64,000 nt of DNA, taken from NCBI GenBank assembly GCA_023052935.1, contig CM041295.1:104456711-104520710 (forward strand), in the 5' to 3' direction. A program made the position numbers and the translations under genes. Positions 1-10,882 of this stretch are shown here, in pieces. The notes under the pieces were generated by a model. The model worked only from the letters and a program-made list of their open reading frames with translations. It did no database searches and was not told the origin of the DNA. This stretch comes from Piezodorus guildinii. Taxonomy: Eukaryota; Arthropoda; Insecta; Hemiptera; Pentatomidae. Position 1 is the stretch's first letter. The number at the start of each line of letters is the position of its first letter.

Positions 1-420
1 ATGATTGTACTATACTAGGGTCATAATAATTCAACAACTCTTACAAAAGAATATATAGAATAGAATAAAGTTATTTTTTATAATCAAATATTTATAATAA
101 TTAAATATGAAAATGATGAACTACCTAGTAATAGTACCAAGACCTAATAGATAAGATTTATTAGTTATTTAGGTGTCTTTAGTGCTTATAAAAGAGTTGT
201 ACATGCGTCACGTTATTTTATTTATTTATTTTTTGTAATTTTTGTATATAAAGCTTTATAGTAACGTTCTCCTGATAATAGTCGGGCTTTAGAATACATT
301 TTACTCTTAATCATAAATTAAAACTTAAATATATTATTTGTTGAAGATCTTAATTTTTAATTAACAAATTATTTAACACCTATGTTTTCCCTGTTTTTAT
401 ATTGACATTAAACCAAACTA

Positions 421-455
<35 letters not shown>

Positions 456-724
456 GTCTCGCTTTACGACCGGGTGGTAATTTAAGATTAAACAGTGAGA
501 TTTAAGCAAAAGTCTGTGCGTGCTATTAAAAGCTCTGGCAGGAGCGCAAATATTTGACTTCTTAATTACTTTCCTTGTTATGAATTTTGTATGACAAAAA
601 GAAATTTCAATTTTTTTTTTAAAGGTGATTAAATTTTAATATTTTATTTCCTTGATGGAAAATAAATGTCAACCACAGTATTCATTAAGCGATATTTTTT
701 TTTTTTTTTAATTTCACATGAAGA
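1..724. other. AT-rich non-coding stretch, unassigned
   Basis: No open frame or recognisable repeat is supported here. The stretch is very AT-rich, with a run of about 25 A near 429-453 and a T run near 697-710. The A run could be the tail of an old retroelement, but I recognise nothing upstream of it. Confidence 0.5.
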
Positions 725-1000
725 AAAGATTAAGGCCTTGATTCAATGGCCACGGATTCCGGATTAAAACTAGGCTGTTGCGTGGTATTATAACTTACTA
801 ATTTTATATTAAATATTTTTTAATTTGTTATATTATTCGGGGGTGACTAAGGAGTAAGGCTACTCCAGGGGCTCACTAATTATATATAAAGTGGTTATCC
901 AAAATCTGGAATCGAACCTGGCAGTTGAGCATAATGTCCGGCTAATCTACTTCCTTGCACGACTGTTGGCCATGAAGCAGTAAGAATATCTATCTATAAT
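725..1000 (+). mobile_element. SINE family S1, degenerate copy
   Basis: The 3' half (about 838-1000) matches the same part of the complete S1 copies at 44186 and 35774. It has the TATAAAGTGG phrase, then a CCTGGC-like phrase, then a segment equivalent to ACCTCATTGCACGGCCGTTGGCC. The 5' half keeps only traces of the tRNA-like head, with an eroded B box near 755-770 and an AT-rich insertion after it. SINEs of this kind are Pol III-derived and non-coding. Confidence 0.6.
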
Positions 1001-1059
1001 AAACCCAAAAATCTAGGTTAAAAACAAGGGACTCTGCGAAACTAAATTTAAATATTTAA

Positions 1060-2075
1060 GGTATGTATTTGCCTGTGGTGTTCCAGCAACATTTTACAAA
1101 ATGTAGAATACCGAATGTGACAATTTATCCCATGGATTTATTAACCCATCTAGATCATTTTCTATCTATTAGAAACAGCTCTTAAAGTTTTTATGAAAAC
1201 TGCATTATATCAATATAATATTAAATGAGCTTAATACCATGTATGTTTTATTTACCATTAAATAGGCTGACAGGGCTATAATATTCAATGTTTAAAATTT
1301 CTTCTTCTAAGGTACCTTAATTTTTTTTTCAATACTTTATCACTGCTTGTGAATATAATTGATTTGATAGCATCTCGGAGACTCAAATAGGCGAGTAAAG
1401 TTGTTGGGCTCGATGAAGAGCGGATTCCGAGAAAGTTGGTATTCGCTGAACCGACTGGTAGGCGTCCGAAAGGCAGGCCGAAGCGTCGATGGGAGGATTG
1501 GGTTAAATCTGATCTCGGGAGCTTGGGCTTGAACGGTGAACATTGGACGAGTCTGTGTAGGCGGAATTTGGTGGTATCGGCATCGATCCTTCGGTTTTGC
1601 TAAGCCTATTATTATTATTATCACTGCTACTGTTTCTGATAGTATTAAATAATATGTAAATATGATAGCATTTGAAAAACAACGGAACGAAAAAACAATA
1701 ATAACATCTTTCCAAGTTAAGTTAATAAGAATAGTGATGTAGGTTATTATACCATTGGAAAGCTAAAGATTTAACTTAAGAAGTTCAGAAAAGCAATTTA
1801 TAGAGACTAAAAGCGCAAAAAAATAAGTGATTATTATAAACAATAATTTTTTACTATATTATCCATGTTACATATAGTGGATACTCGCTCCGCTGTCTTT
1901 AGGAGGCCCAATCGACATAATAATAATTATTATCCAATATAAAATAAATGTTTGTATAGTTTGTATATAAATTTTTTTATTCAAATTTAAGTTTTTGTAA
2001 AACTTTTAAAATCAATTTCGAGAAGGGAGATAAGTGAAATAAGTGATTTATACAGATCAATTTTTTTTTTTTTTA
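1060..2075 (+). repeat. R repeat unit, interrupted by an RTE insertion
   Basis: This follows the order of the intact R copy at 48161-49066. It has the ...GCTTAATACCATGTATG... segment, then GACAGGGCT and AGGTACCTTAAT (1262-1320). After the RTE insertion it resumes with the ACCATTGGAAAGCTAAAG phrase (about 1751-1768) and ends with GGGAGATAAGTGAAA (about 2026). The copy is strongly diverged. An extra non-matching block lies around 1870-1960. Confidence 0.6.
1348..1617 (+). mobile_element. RTE-type LINE, 3' fragment with 11-bp target duplication
   Basis: This is a 5'-truncated 3' end of an RTE-like retrotransposon. It encodes the post-RT tail, which contains an RLK-type start, a PTGRRPKGRPKRRWED-like stretch and an NLVVSAS-like end, followed by a TAA-rich tail with ATT repeats. 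It is closely related to the copy at 29433-30205. Perfect 11-bp direct repeats, TTATCACTGCT, flank it at 1337-1347 and 1618-1628, which fixes the insertion limits. The frame is broken by a stop early on (AAATAGGCG), so it is a dead fragment. It interrupts an R unit. Confidence 0.85.
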
Positions 2076-2199
2076 ATTTTAAACAATTTTCCACTACTCG
2101 ATGTAGCGTGAGGCGAATTTTTAAAAAATGTGTGAATATAAAATATGAATGACTTTGATAATCAAGTAAAAAAAAAAAAAAAAGAAAGAAACATATTTT

Positions 2200-2337
2200 T
2201 TTCTTTAAATAGTAATATTAATATAGATTTCAGAAAAAATGCTATTTATGTTCATGAGAGTCGTGAAAAGCTGATAAAACTAAGTAATTATTCTAGATGA
2301 CAATTTTTGTAGTTCTTTTATTTATTCTAGAATGAAT
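2200..2337 (+). repeat. R repeat fragment
   Basis: This short piece resembles the segment of R just after the GGAAAGCTAAAG phrase: AGAAAAAATG..., then GTGAAAAGCTGATAAAACTAAGT, then TATTCTAGATGAC. It stops where the S1 SINE begins. It is probably a remnant of a second R copy. Confidence 0.5.
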
Positions 2338-2512
2338 GGTTCCCAGGAATACGGAGACTCTCCTAGGGCACGTCTAGCCTCTATAAAGTTGGTAGACAAA
2401 AATGAGAGAAAAACCTGGTGACCGAGCTTGATTTAGGCCTAATCACCTCCTTGTACGGTCGTTTATCGTGATACAGTCCGAATCTCTATAAGCAGTAGAA
2501 CCGGAGACCCCT
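2338..2512 (+). mobile_element. SINE family S1, 3' portion
   Basis: It aligns to the 3' two thirds of S1. It has CCTAGGGCA, then CCTCTATAAAGTTGG, then ACCTGGTGACCGAG, AATCACCTCC, ACGGTCG, and ends CCGAATCTCTAT. The tRNA-like head is missing, so this is a truncated copy that probably cannot be transcribed from its own promoter. Confidence 0.65.
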
Positions 2513-2524
2513 CATGGGCTGTAG

Positions 2525-3595
2525 AGGTACTGATTAAAATTTTGTATTCTAAAGTATCTCTATTTTTTTTCGTAATAATTAACTAATGCTCAGTGTTATT
2601 ATTGATGAAATACGGATAAATATGAAACATGAAAGAGATGATTATCATTTGAAGTAAACAGCAAAAATATTTTTCCATGAAATAATTTTTCCATGCAAAT
2701 TTGAAACGTATTATAAATATATAAAATTCTGTTAGAGTTTTAAATGGGTGCTGGCAATGGCTGGCTTCTCCACTCATGCCCTGAGTGAATGTGACTAGCG
2801 CCCTCACTCAGCCTCCTCTGGCTCTCAAGACCAGTGACGCGGCTGAGTGAGAGGCGCTGGGATCTTCTGGTATTGTATCTCGACATCCACTAGTGGATCT
2901 CGAGGTTTGATTCCCTGATCCCGGGGCAGTTTGTAAATAGGCATGAATGTGCTAAAGGTTGTTATTATTATTTTCTTTATACAATTCATAATTTTATTTT
3001 TAATGTACATATGAAATTAATGATTTCTTATATCTGTAATAGTCATTACCCCAGAAGGTGGCAGATTGTATTATCTCTTAATAAAATAAATTCTAAATAA
3101 AAAAAGAATTTTAAATATTTAGGAAGAATGTAATGTAATATTCAAAGTCTTATAATATGATGGAGAGTATTGAAAAAAACACAACGCTGAGAGATACACT
3201 TTATTAATAAACAAAATAACGCTGCTTAACTTAATTGGCTTTCTGGAAAGCATTCCAATTTTTTTCCTATTCGACTATTTTTATCATTATAATTTCAAAA
3301 CCTTAATTATAAATACAATATTTTTTCCCCTTTTCTACATTTTTAAAAACATTGTTTTTCTTTATTCATCTTTACATTTTTTCCCCTTCTCTCCCCCTTT
3401 CTACTTTCTTTCAGGTTTATCCACAGATACATAAATATATACATATACACCCACATTAAAAAAATAATTAAATTAATATAAAACTTCAATATAAATCAAT
3501 ATTCATCTTTGACTTCAATTTAAAGTTCTTTAGTTAATTTAATCATATGAGGTAAGCTAAAGTAGTGTGTTAAGCGCACCAGATTTTTTTTTATT
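2525..3595 (+). repeat. R repeat unit split by a LINE-B tail
   Basis: The left part (2525-2745) matches the R segment that runs from TTCTAAAGTATC through GATGAAATACGGATAAATAT to AACAGCAAAAATATTTTT. After LINE-B it resumes with GATGGAGAGTATTGAAAAA (3160-3178). It ends with the R terminus GAGGTAAGCTAAAGTAGTGTG...GCGCACCAGATTTTTTT (about 3549-3593). The block at 3190-3465 does not match R and is another insertion or strongly diverged sequence. Confidence 0.55.
2746..3105 (+). mobile_element. Jockey-like LINE family B, 3' UTR only
   Basis: It contains the GCTGAGTGAGAGGCG(C/T)TGGGATC segment seen also at 46555 (+) and, reverse-complemented, near 14900. The 3' end resembles other B copies (CAGATTGTATTATCTC...AATAAAATAAA, about 3062-3090). 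No coding part remains. The insertion lies inside an R unit. Confidence 0.6.
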
Positions 3596-4618
3596 CATTC
3601 CGAAGTTTACTCCAAATTTCTAAAATTTATTCTAAAAAGGAAGGACAGTGAATGTGTGTAGCGCACGACAAACATTTTGCAAAAGGAGTTTCTTTTTGTC
3701 CAGTTGAACAAGCCAGCACGTTGATCTTAATAAAAATTTAAGCTGAAACCCGTAATTAGCATATGCAATGTTTAAAAAGGAATAAATTAAATGAAAAAAG
3801 TAGTAGATTAAACAAGCGGGGGATTGGAGAGTGGTAGGGATTGACCAGGAGAGTAGAGGAATCAACAGCGACCCTTTGTGAAGAAGCTCTTCCGTAGCGC
3901 CAACCGTTTTTTCTTCCGAAACCATTAGAGTTCTTTTAGAAAACCTCCTCTATATAGTTTACACTGATACAACCAATCCGCTAAAATCCCACTAAATCAG
4001 GGAACATTTTTTTTTTTTTCCTAACCCTTGTTTTTACCCTTAGATTTTACTTATAACCAACCGCCCCACAGTGGGGCGAAACACCAAATTATTGTACATT
4101 CTAGTATTATGGCCAGACTGTTGGCCCTGCGAAAAAAAGGTTAAACGTAGACCCCCATTATTTTTTAACGAGGAATCGATTTCAGTATTCAAATTTTAGT
4201 TTTGATGTACAGTGTGCCACAGAAGACATTTTATTTTTAGAACCCTATGATTTGACGTCGTAAATTGATTCCACACCCTATTTTTAGCAATTTTTGCTTA
4301 AGACACTTGTTTTTAGGATTCCGAAGTTTTTGGTCAAACCAAACCCCCCTCCCCTTTTCCATATGCGATGAGTAGGTGCCATTCAATTGACAAAAAAAAA
4401 AAAAAAAAAAAAATGTACGAAATCCATAAATATTTTTGTTCAAAATATTTTAATTAGTAACTTTTAGTAATTATGTTTGTACCTAATTATATATATTAAC
4501 AAAAATTAAATTATCTATAGGTTTAGTAAAATATTAAAAAAAAGAGTAGAAAAAAATTATTTATTAACAAATTTAGAGCATCAGGTAATTTATTTTTACG
4601 ATATAGTATAAGTTAACA
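3596..4618. other. Non-coding stretch, mostly unassigned
   Basis: No supported gene. It holds a second R-terminus-like phrase on the + strand (GTGAATGTGTGTAGCGCACGAC, about 3650-3671), several homopolymer runs (T near 4008-4019, A near 4391-4413) and the small GC hairpin described separately. The open frames here are interrupted or low-complexity and I do not believe them. Confidence 0.4.
4062..4078. repeat. Short GC hairpin
   Basis: CGCCCCA and TGGGGCG form a perfect 7-bp stem around the loop CAG in an otherwise AT-rich context. The CACAGTG core recalls the ends of Transib/Chapaev-type transposons, but I see no partner end nearby. Confidence 0.45.
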
Positions 4619-4937
4619 TTTTTTTTTTTAAATTATATTTTATTGAAATTTACAACTGTATACTACAATACATCTAGTAAATATGCGGATAAAGATATAA
4701 ACATGAAAAACGTGAAGAGAAACTGCCCATTGGTAGCACTCTAGTAATCAATCTAAACAAGAAGGTCTCGAAGCCATCTTCTCTTCAGACGCCTCGGTGG
4801 GTTATCAGGAATTGTAGAGGAAGCAAGGATTGAAACTAGTGGATTAGAGTGGGAATGGAGTTTGTCATGGATGGAATGATACCTGGTACGGGCCAAATCG
4901 GCTACATACGGAACTTGGAGGTCTAAAATAACATTTA
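4619..4937 (-). mobile_element. Jockey-like LINE family A, 3' end
   Basis: The T run and TTTATTGAAATTTACAACTG at the left edge are the reverse complement of the family A tail. The minus strand then reads the 3' UTR (CTACCAATGGGCAGTTTC reversed) and the last part of the reverse transcriptase ORF, which ends in an RRLKR-W-RDL-like stretch near 4770. It is truncated at about 4937, so only the C-terminus and UTR remain. Confidence 0.8.
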
Positions 4938-5440
4938 AAACAAAAAAAAACTGGAATTTATAGGGACAACATATGAAAAAAAAAAAAAAAAAATTTCTCG
5001 TAAACTAAAAACCTTCTAGTAAATTTCTGTTGTGGTATAATTCTGGGCGATTTTCGTTATGTATGTTTTAATTTTTTTAAATGTTTTTCATTAATAAAAA
5101 CTTTAAAAATCTATAAAAGTTCAAGCTGCATACACTTAAATTATGATAATAAAGTTAAATAATCGCAAAAAAGATGATTTATTAATTTTGGTTCATCAAA
5201 ATTATTGTAATAATTTAAAAAAAAAAAATTCATTTTCCACGGACGGTCGTTTTATAAAATATCTTTAACTGAGCGCCCCTGCCTTGATATAATTGAAAGA
5301 ATTTTTCACAAAGCGGCAAAAAGTCTTGATGAATAATAATGAAAATAATATGCCATAAAATCATGATCTCAAAAAAAAAAGTTTTAATCGTTGTTTAAAA
5401 GATAGTTCTTAGTTAAATCGAGGTTAATAAATTTTAGTCA
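4938..5440. other. AT-rich stretch, nothing recognised
   Basis: Mostly A/T runs. No coding or repeat match is supported apart from weak R-like words around 5080-5120 and 5225-5260. Confidence 0.4.
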
Positions 5441-5585
5441 CCTTAAGAACCCGATCGAAGCCGATAACTCACATTGTTGCCTAGACTATCCAATTACCCT
5501 TATCCAATTACTTATCTCTAATATTAGCTTTGATGAAATCCTCCCACCTACGCCTCAGTTCACCTCCTAAACGACTAGTTGGTGG
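5441..5585 (-). mobile_element. RTE-type LINE, very degenerate 3' fragment
   Basis: On the minus strand this resembles the RTE tail at 29433-30205 in order: an ACCAACTAGTCGTTTAGG segment (for PTGRP), then AGGCGTAGGTGGGAGGATT (for KR-W-ED), then remnants of the downstream part. Several stops are present. It is a short relic. Confidence 0.4.
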
Positions 5586-5867
5586 TTTTAAAAAATAAAA
5601 AATAAAAAAGCATATGGCATGTTTTGAATTTCAAAAAACCCTGATAAATTTTAAACATTTAAACATCGTTAATTTTTTTTTTGTCTCTTGTATAGCTCAG
5701 ATCCTATTATAATTTCATTTCTGCAAATATATATCAGATCACCACACCCATTACCCTATGTGGGTTATTGTTTTTTATATATGTAAAATGAAAGTTATTG
5801 AGGATTACATAAAAATATTTCATAGCATTTTCAGGTCTTATTGACATTTCTACATTGTAAAAAAAAA
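5586..5867. other. AT-rich stretch, nothing recognised
   Basis: No supported gene or repeat; it sits between an RTE relic and an R unit. Confidence 0.35.
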
Positions 5868-6634
5868 ATCTGGTGCTGGCACCACACGACTGTCAAAATT
5901 AATTTTAAAAACTATCAACTATACTTTAATTTAAAAAATAATTGAATTTTAAAAAATCGTGATTTCATTTTCGTTGGAAACATATGATTTAGATAAGTTT
6001 ATTCCATATTCGTCACTTTATATTACCTTTTACAACTTTTTGTATCAGATGATATTTTTTCTGAAATCTTTCTCTTCCCAGCGGTATATTATACATCTGT
6101 ATCACTGTTCTTGTATATTTAGCCGTCCTTCATCAATGTCATTAAGATAATGTGGTTAATCTATTGGAATGTACAAAATTAAAAGTAGTTTAGAGGCACT
6201 AAGCCAAAATATCGGCATTTACGCCCTCTCAGACTATTTCAAACACAATGAAACCTACATCGTATTAAAGCTCGTCAAATTTTACATCAATATATAGAGT
6301 TTAATCTAAATCCGTAATCTAAGAGCCGTCTTTGAGAAAACAGGTGCAAAATGCATGGTATAAAGTAGATCTTCCGGTCAGCTGATTTTGATGAAAAAGT
6401 TTCTGTAACGTCTCAGACGTATAGTTGTCTTAAATATGAAATTTCAATTTTATAGGACTTAAGGTTTTCGCCCGGGAGTTACCCCAAACACACACACACA
6501 AAGACCATTTTTGGGAATTGGTTATTTGGACTTATTGGGCCCCTAAAACTTGTGTTTCTGTTGAAAACTGGAATTCGAAAATTTTCACAATCGCAATACT
6601 TTTCTTTCCATATATAGGTAAGTGAAAGTAAAAA
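5868..6634 (-). repeat. R repeat unit, near full length
   Basis: The minus-strand copy starts with the R terminus AATCTGGTGCTGGCACCACACGAC (5868-5891). It runs through the complement of the CCGTTGGAAAGCTAAAG phrase (about 6077-6093), GGCATTTACGCCCT, TATAGTTGTCTTAAATATGAA and a short (CA)n. It ends with GGTAAGTGAAAGTAAAA (about 6618-6634). The internal order is the same as in the copy at 50547-51385. Confidence 0.7.
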
Positions 6635-6750
6635 TATATGATGAAATATTTAAAGTCATTAATCAATCCTTAATATCTATCTATACTGTACGAGCTACTC
6701 TTATCCTGTAGCTAGTTCGTGTTCAAAGCTGTTATTTAATTATGCTGAAC

Positions 6751-6953
6751 TAGAGGTGGGCAAGTACTGAGAAAAGAAGTACCAACACTGTACTCAAGTA
6801 ATGTACTTAGCATACTTTTTCCTAATTTCCCTCCGTCCGTTTTGAGGTCCATTAATAATTTATTTAGAACATAATTTTTTTCATATAATCTATATTTAAA
6901 TAGATTACTTTAAATTATTAAGTACAGTACACGTACTTTTATGGCCATCTCTG
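6751..6953. mobile_element. hAT-like MITE, about 200 bp
   Basis: AGAGGTGGGCAAGTACT at the left and its approximate reverse complement (AGTACACGTACTTTTATGGCCATCTCT) at the right form imperfect inverted ends of the hAT type. AAGTAC words recur inside. It has no coding capacity. I could not find a convincing 8-bp target duplication, so the class is tentative. Confidence 0.45.
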
Positions 6954-7891
6954 GTATAGACAATGCCAATTTAATTGCAAGCAGTGAATCGGAGATCATT
7001 GTTTAGACTCCCTCCAAAGGCAAATTAAAACTATATTATATATATTGTAATATACTATATTATGCATATTGTTTTATAGATATTTTTGAAAAATACCCGT
7101 TCAAAAAATCTGCGTCTCTATAAACGAAATCGATTACAAAATTGCTCTAAGAGTATCAGATTGAGTAAATCATTAAAATCGATAGACCTTCTCTTGTTGC
7201 TAAAAGAATATCAGTATTCGACAATATAATAGGATTTAATAAAATTCATTAAATTCTTCCTCAAAGTTTGTACAAGATACCAATTTAAGAGAATGAGTAT
7301 CCTCTGGAGCACAACTTATTAAGTTTGCGTTTTAACCGAGGCCTATCTTGCTCAATCTTCTGCCTCGCCGGTCCGCAAAGGAGGGGAAACCCAAGGGAGA
7401 GGTAGAAAGAAGAAACATTTAGGCTGAAAACAATAAGGGAAGCACCTGTTTAAATTTCTAAATCCGAGTGAGCTTGCATGTGGATAATGCGGTCCAGGGG
7501 ATGAAGTTTAATGAAAGCGCTGGGGTTTGGGGGTGGGATGGGGCCAACTTAGATTAGTTCCTACTTCACAATCTCATAGAATACCAATTCCTTGTATTCA
7601 TCGCCGATTTGGCACATTCTCCAGGATCCAAGAGCACCTTAATACCAGGCACTTAGAACTTTATAACCATCTCATTACGCTGGCTCCCTTGGCTTCCTTT
7701 GACAACTATCTCCCCGCCTATGATATATACTTACTCATGACTGTTTGAGTTTACGATTTCCTAATGCGTTCCTTAATGCTCCCCTGTTATCAGTTGAAAC
7801 AGGTTTATTCAAGAAACTTGTTAAATTTAACTCTGCTTGTTTTAATAATTAAATTTCTTAATTAACTATTTTGAATCTGAAGATTTCAATG
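6954..7891. other. Non-coding stretch, partly single-copy
   Basis: 7030-7300 is AT-rich. 7320-7760 is more balanced in composition and shows no repeat match in this window. The open frame at 7527-7748 has no recognisable domain and I do not support it as a gene. Confidence 0.4.
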
Positions 7892-8082
7892 TGTAATAAT
7901 AATAATATGTTTAGCGAACCGCAAGTTTCTTAGCCGATACTGCCAACACAGATTCGTCAAACGATCACGGTCCTATTCCAAGTTCCCGAGATCAGTCTTA
8001 ACACAATTCTCCTACCTACGCCTAGGCCTACCAGTCGGTTCAGCGCATACTAATTTTTTTGGAATCTGTTTCTCTTCACCTG
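7892..8082 (-). mobile_element. RTE-type LINE, 3' fragment
   Basis: On the minus strand this reads ATGCGCTGAACCGACTGG, then TAGGCCTAGGCGTAGGTAGGAGGATT-like sequence, GATCTCGGGAACTTGG and TGTGTTGGCAGTATCGG, the same order as the RTE tails at 1348-1617 and 29433-30205. It ends in a short ATT-repeat tail (TAATAATAATAAT at 7895). The frame is broken. Confidence 0.65.
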
Positions 8083-8154
8083 TATTTGATACTCTGAATT
8101 TCCACTCAGTTATAATTTCCATTGAATGTTGGGTACACTCATGCAGGCTTAGTA

Positions 8155-9203
8155 TAAGGTGACCAGATTTTTAGATGGGCAGAGCGGGACAGCTCTGAAG
8201 GTGGGGGGGGGGTATCAATATCAATTTTCATGCAGAATAAAAATAATATCTTAATATTTTTTTTAATTTTAACATAGTACAATTTTTAAATATAAAAAAA
8301 TGGTTAATATTTTATTCCTCGACATATTTTTAATTTGAGTGAATTTGTTTCTGTAGATTGTAGTCATTTTTACAATATTGTAAAAACCTTCACGAGAATT
8401 TGTCAAATTATATTTGTCACATAAAATGACTTTCAAAGTTTCAACACTTTAATTTGATTTTTCTGATGTCCACACTTGATTTGCTGTAGAAGAAACGTAT
8501 AATTGTATGTTTTGATTCTTAACGATAAATTCAAATTTTAAATTAATTTGTGATTAACTAACTGTTCTTTAGTAAACTACAATATTATATGTCTATGAGA
8601 ATCAAAAAAATTACTAAAATGTTATAAACACATAAAGCACAAATATTCTTTTCACATCGGAAAAATTTCGCCGAATTAATTTCCCCTAAACATAATTTAC
8701 ATGGACATATTTTATTTTTATCTATAACGATATTAGTTTGATTGACTTAAAATATTTGCAAAATTTTATTTGTATATTTCTTTCTAAAATTTTGTTTAAG
8801 GTTAAGGTCGGTGATATACTTTTTGTCATCAATAAAATATATGAAGAATATTAGTATTTTAAGCTATAATTAAGAAAATTTATGTATTTTTGAATTATAT
8901 AAATAAATTACATACCTTAATTTTCTTTGGTAAGTAGCAGATTTGTAATATTTATTTGTTTATTAAGCTTGCCAGCACGAAGTACGAACACGAAGTGTAT
9001 CATCTGAGTTATAAATACAACGTAACTGGGTAGCAAAAGCAACAGTTTAGTCGTCGTAGCCCGTAGAATTCTTAGAACGCAAAACAATGATTTTCATAAA
9101 TATAAAAATAATATATTATAATAAATATAAACTGAATTCTAAAAGTCGGGACTTTTGAAAAACTTTGACAAACTGTGAAAAATCGGGACGTATGGTCACC
9201 TTA
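8155..9203. mobile_element. Non-autonomous hAT-type element
   Basis: TAAGGTGACCA at 8155-8165 is repeated inverted as TGGTCACCTTA at 9193-9203. A second inner match, GCGGGAC-type against AATCGGGACG, extends the inverted end. The flanking 8-mers GCTTAGTA (8147) and GCGAAGTA (9204) agree at 6 of 8 positions, as expected for a worn 8-bp hAT duplication. The 1-kb interior is AT-rich with no transposase frame, so it would depend on an enzyme supplied elsewhere. Confidence 0.6.
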
Positions 9204-10124
9204 GCGAAGTAATAAACCTGAAGTATAAATGTAAGGAAGCAGCCCCCAGGTGCAGTGAGTTACCCTTACCATATTCAAGTTGAAAACACGGTGTTTGACC
9301 TTTTGCAATCCCAATGTGTGAGAGGAGAATCTGTGTTGGGATTGGCTCCTCGGTACTCCGGAGCATTATCAGCTCTAGGTTCAGGATCAGGGAATTATAT
9401 TATCTCAAATTCAGGACGTGATAGGCGGAAAATACGCCTCTGAACAATTCAAAACCAGGCGACTGCGACACGTAATTACTCCGAGATTGAAGAGAGTGGC
9501 TGCGATTAGTCCTCACAAAAGGCCCAGCTAAAAAAGGTTCTCAATGATAAAAGCACTCTGCAAATTGTCCATTCAGAATTGGTTGGGGTGGGAGGGGTGT
9601 CTGATTTTTAGTTTTTATTCACGGGCAAAGCCGGGGCTATTCAAGGGACCAGCCCTGAATAATGTTAATGCCCTTGTTTGGCAGCTCAGCCAATAATAAA
9701 TCAAGGAGAGGGGCGCGGGTTTGTGGTTTGTTTACTGGGCCACACTTGGCTCACTCCTGAGGCAGTACCACATGGCAAAAATTCCTTTAAGTCGGGTCCC
9801 CTCCCCTAAGAAATCTTTCAGCTCCCCTCCCTCAACTAAGTCGATAAATAATTGGTCATAAGGGTTTTTTTTATTTGTTACTCGGGACATGGCAGTGGAT
9901 GATAAAAGGCGGAATCCGATAAAATGGGACGCATCCTTTGCCTGGATTTATTGCTTAGAGTGACCGATAAATTTTGTTTCGCCCACACATTTGATTGAAA
10001 CTTATTGAGATTTGTTGGCTTCTAATACATTTTTTTTTTAATAAGAAAAAATATGTTAATCCGAATTACTATTCTGGAATTGAGTTGGAGATTATCTTAC
10101 GGCATATCCTTCGAAATATTTTTG
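9204..10124. other. Single-copy, less AT-rich non-coding island
   Basis: No repeat in this window matches 9240-9990. Base composition is more balanced than its surroundings, with TAATTA, ATAAATCA and CAATAAT-type words. The frame at 9255-9443 has no recognisable domain. It may be regulatory DNA, but nothing here proves it. Confidence 0.4.
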
Positions 10125-10882
10125 TTTAATTTATTAATTCATATTTACAACTGTATAGGAAAAAATACAAGTAAATGTGAAAAAAAAGTAACAATTTGCT
10201 TAATAAACTCTTGTAAAGAAGCTACCCAGCGGTATCCCTTCAATGTTTATGTCACTTGCAGGTCTCGAGGCCACCATCTTTTCAGGCGCCTCAGAGGATT
10301 ATAGGAAATATATAGAGATGAGAGGATACGGACAGCGGGTTAGAGTGGGCTGGTGGTTTAGAATTAAATGAGATACATCTAGTTCTGGCTAAGTCTGCAA
10401 TTAATGGGATATTCAGGTCTGTATGGATAGTTTTATTTGTGACAAAATAAGGAGCATTTAGGATCTTTCGGAGGATTTTGGATTGCAAGGATTCTATGCG
10501 GGAGGAATGTCATTGCTTGGTGGATCCCCATAGCTCCAAATAGGTATAGTTCTAATGATGGCTATGTAAATTAGTTTTTTGTAGTAGATGGGGAGTTTTG
10601 AACGTTGGTCAAGTAAATGTTGTAACAATCGGTATCTGCGAGCAGTTTCTTGTTTTTTCAGTCTAGTGTGAGAATTCCAAGTAAGACGTTTGTCAAGATG
10701 AAGTCCTAGGTAGCGGATCTATTCAACAGAAATTAGTGGGATGTTGCGAAAGGATACTGTGGGACAGGAGGTTATAGGTTTGCGACGAAGGGTTAACGTG
10801 ATTTGATGGGAGTTGTTAGATTTGATTTGAATACTCCATTTCTAACACTACTCTTCAATGAAGTCGATGAGTGACTAAGTTC
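10125..10882 (-). mobile_element. Jockey-like LINE family A, 3' portion of RT ORF and UTR
   Basis: The minus strand encodes the C-terminal part of a Jockey-like reverse transcriptase ORF. It has an SLQSKILRKILNAPYF segment (10430-10490), an upstream YLGLHLDKRLTWN-like segment (about 10680-10720) and a QITFTLRRKP-like stretch (about 10770-10800). Several frameshifts and stops split it. The 3' UTR and tail lie at 10125-10260. It is 5'-truncated and inactive. Confidence 0.8.

Noticed and set aside
1340..1715. Minus-strand open frames of 70-94 codons
   Set aside because: They are antisense to the RTE fragment read on the + strand.
3632..3925. 97-codon minus-strand frame
   Set aside because: No recognisable domain, AT-driven composition and overlap with a worn R-type phrase. 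Nothing beyond chance supports it.
4062..4078. Rho-independent-type terminator
   Set aside because: A GC hairpin alone has no such meaning in a nuclear arthropod genome, and no U-tract follows.
9255..9443. 62-codon frame in the single-copy island
   Set aside because: No domain, no splice context I can support and no ATG context evidence; kept only as part of the island.
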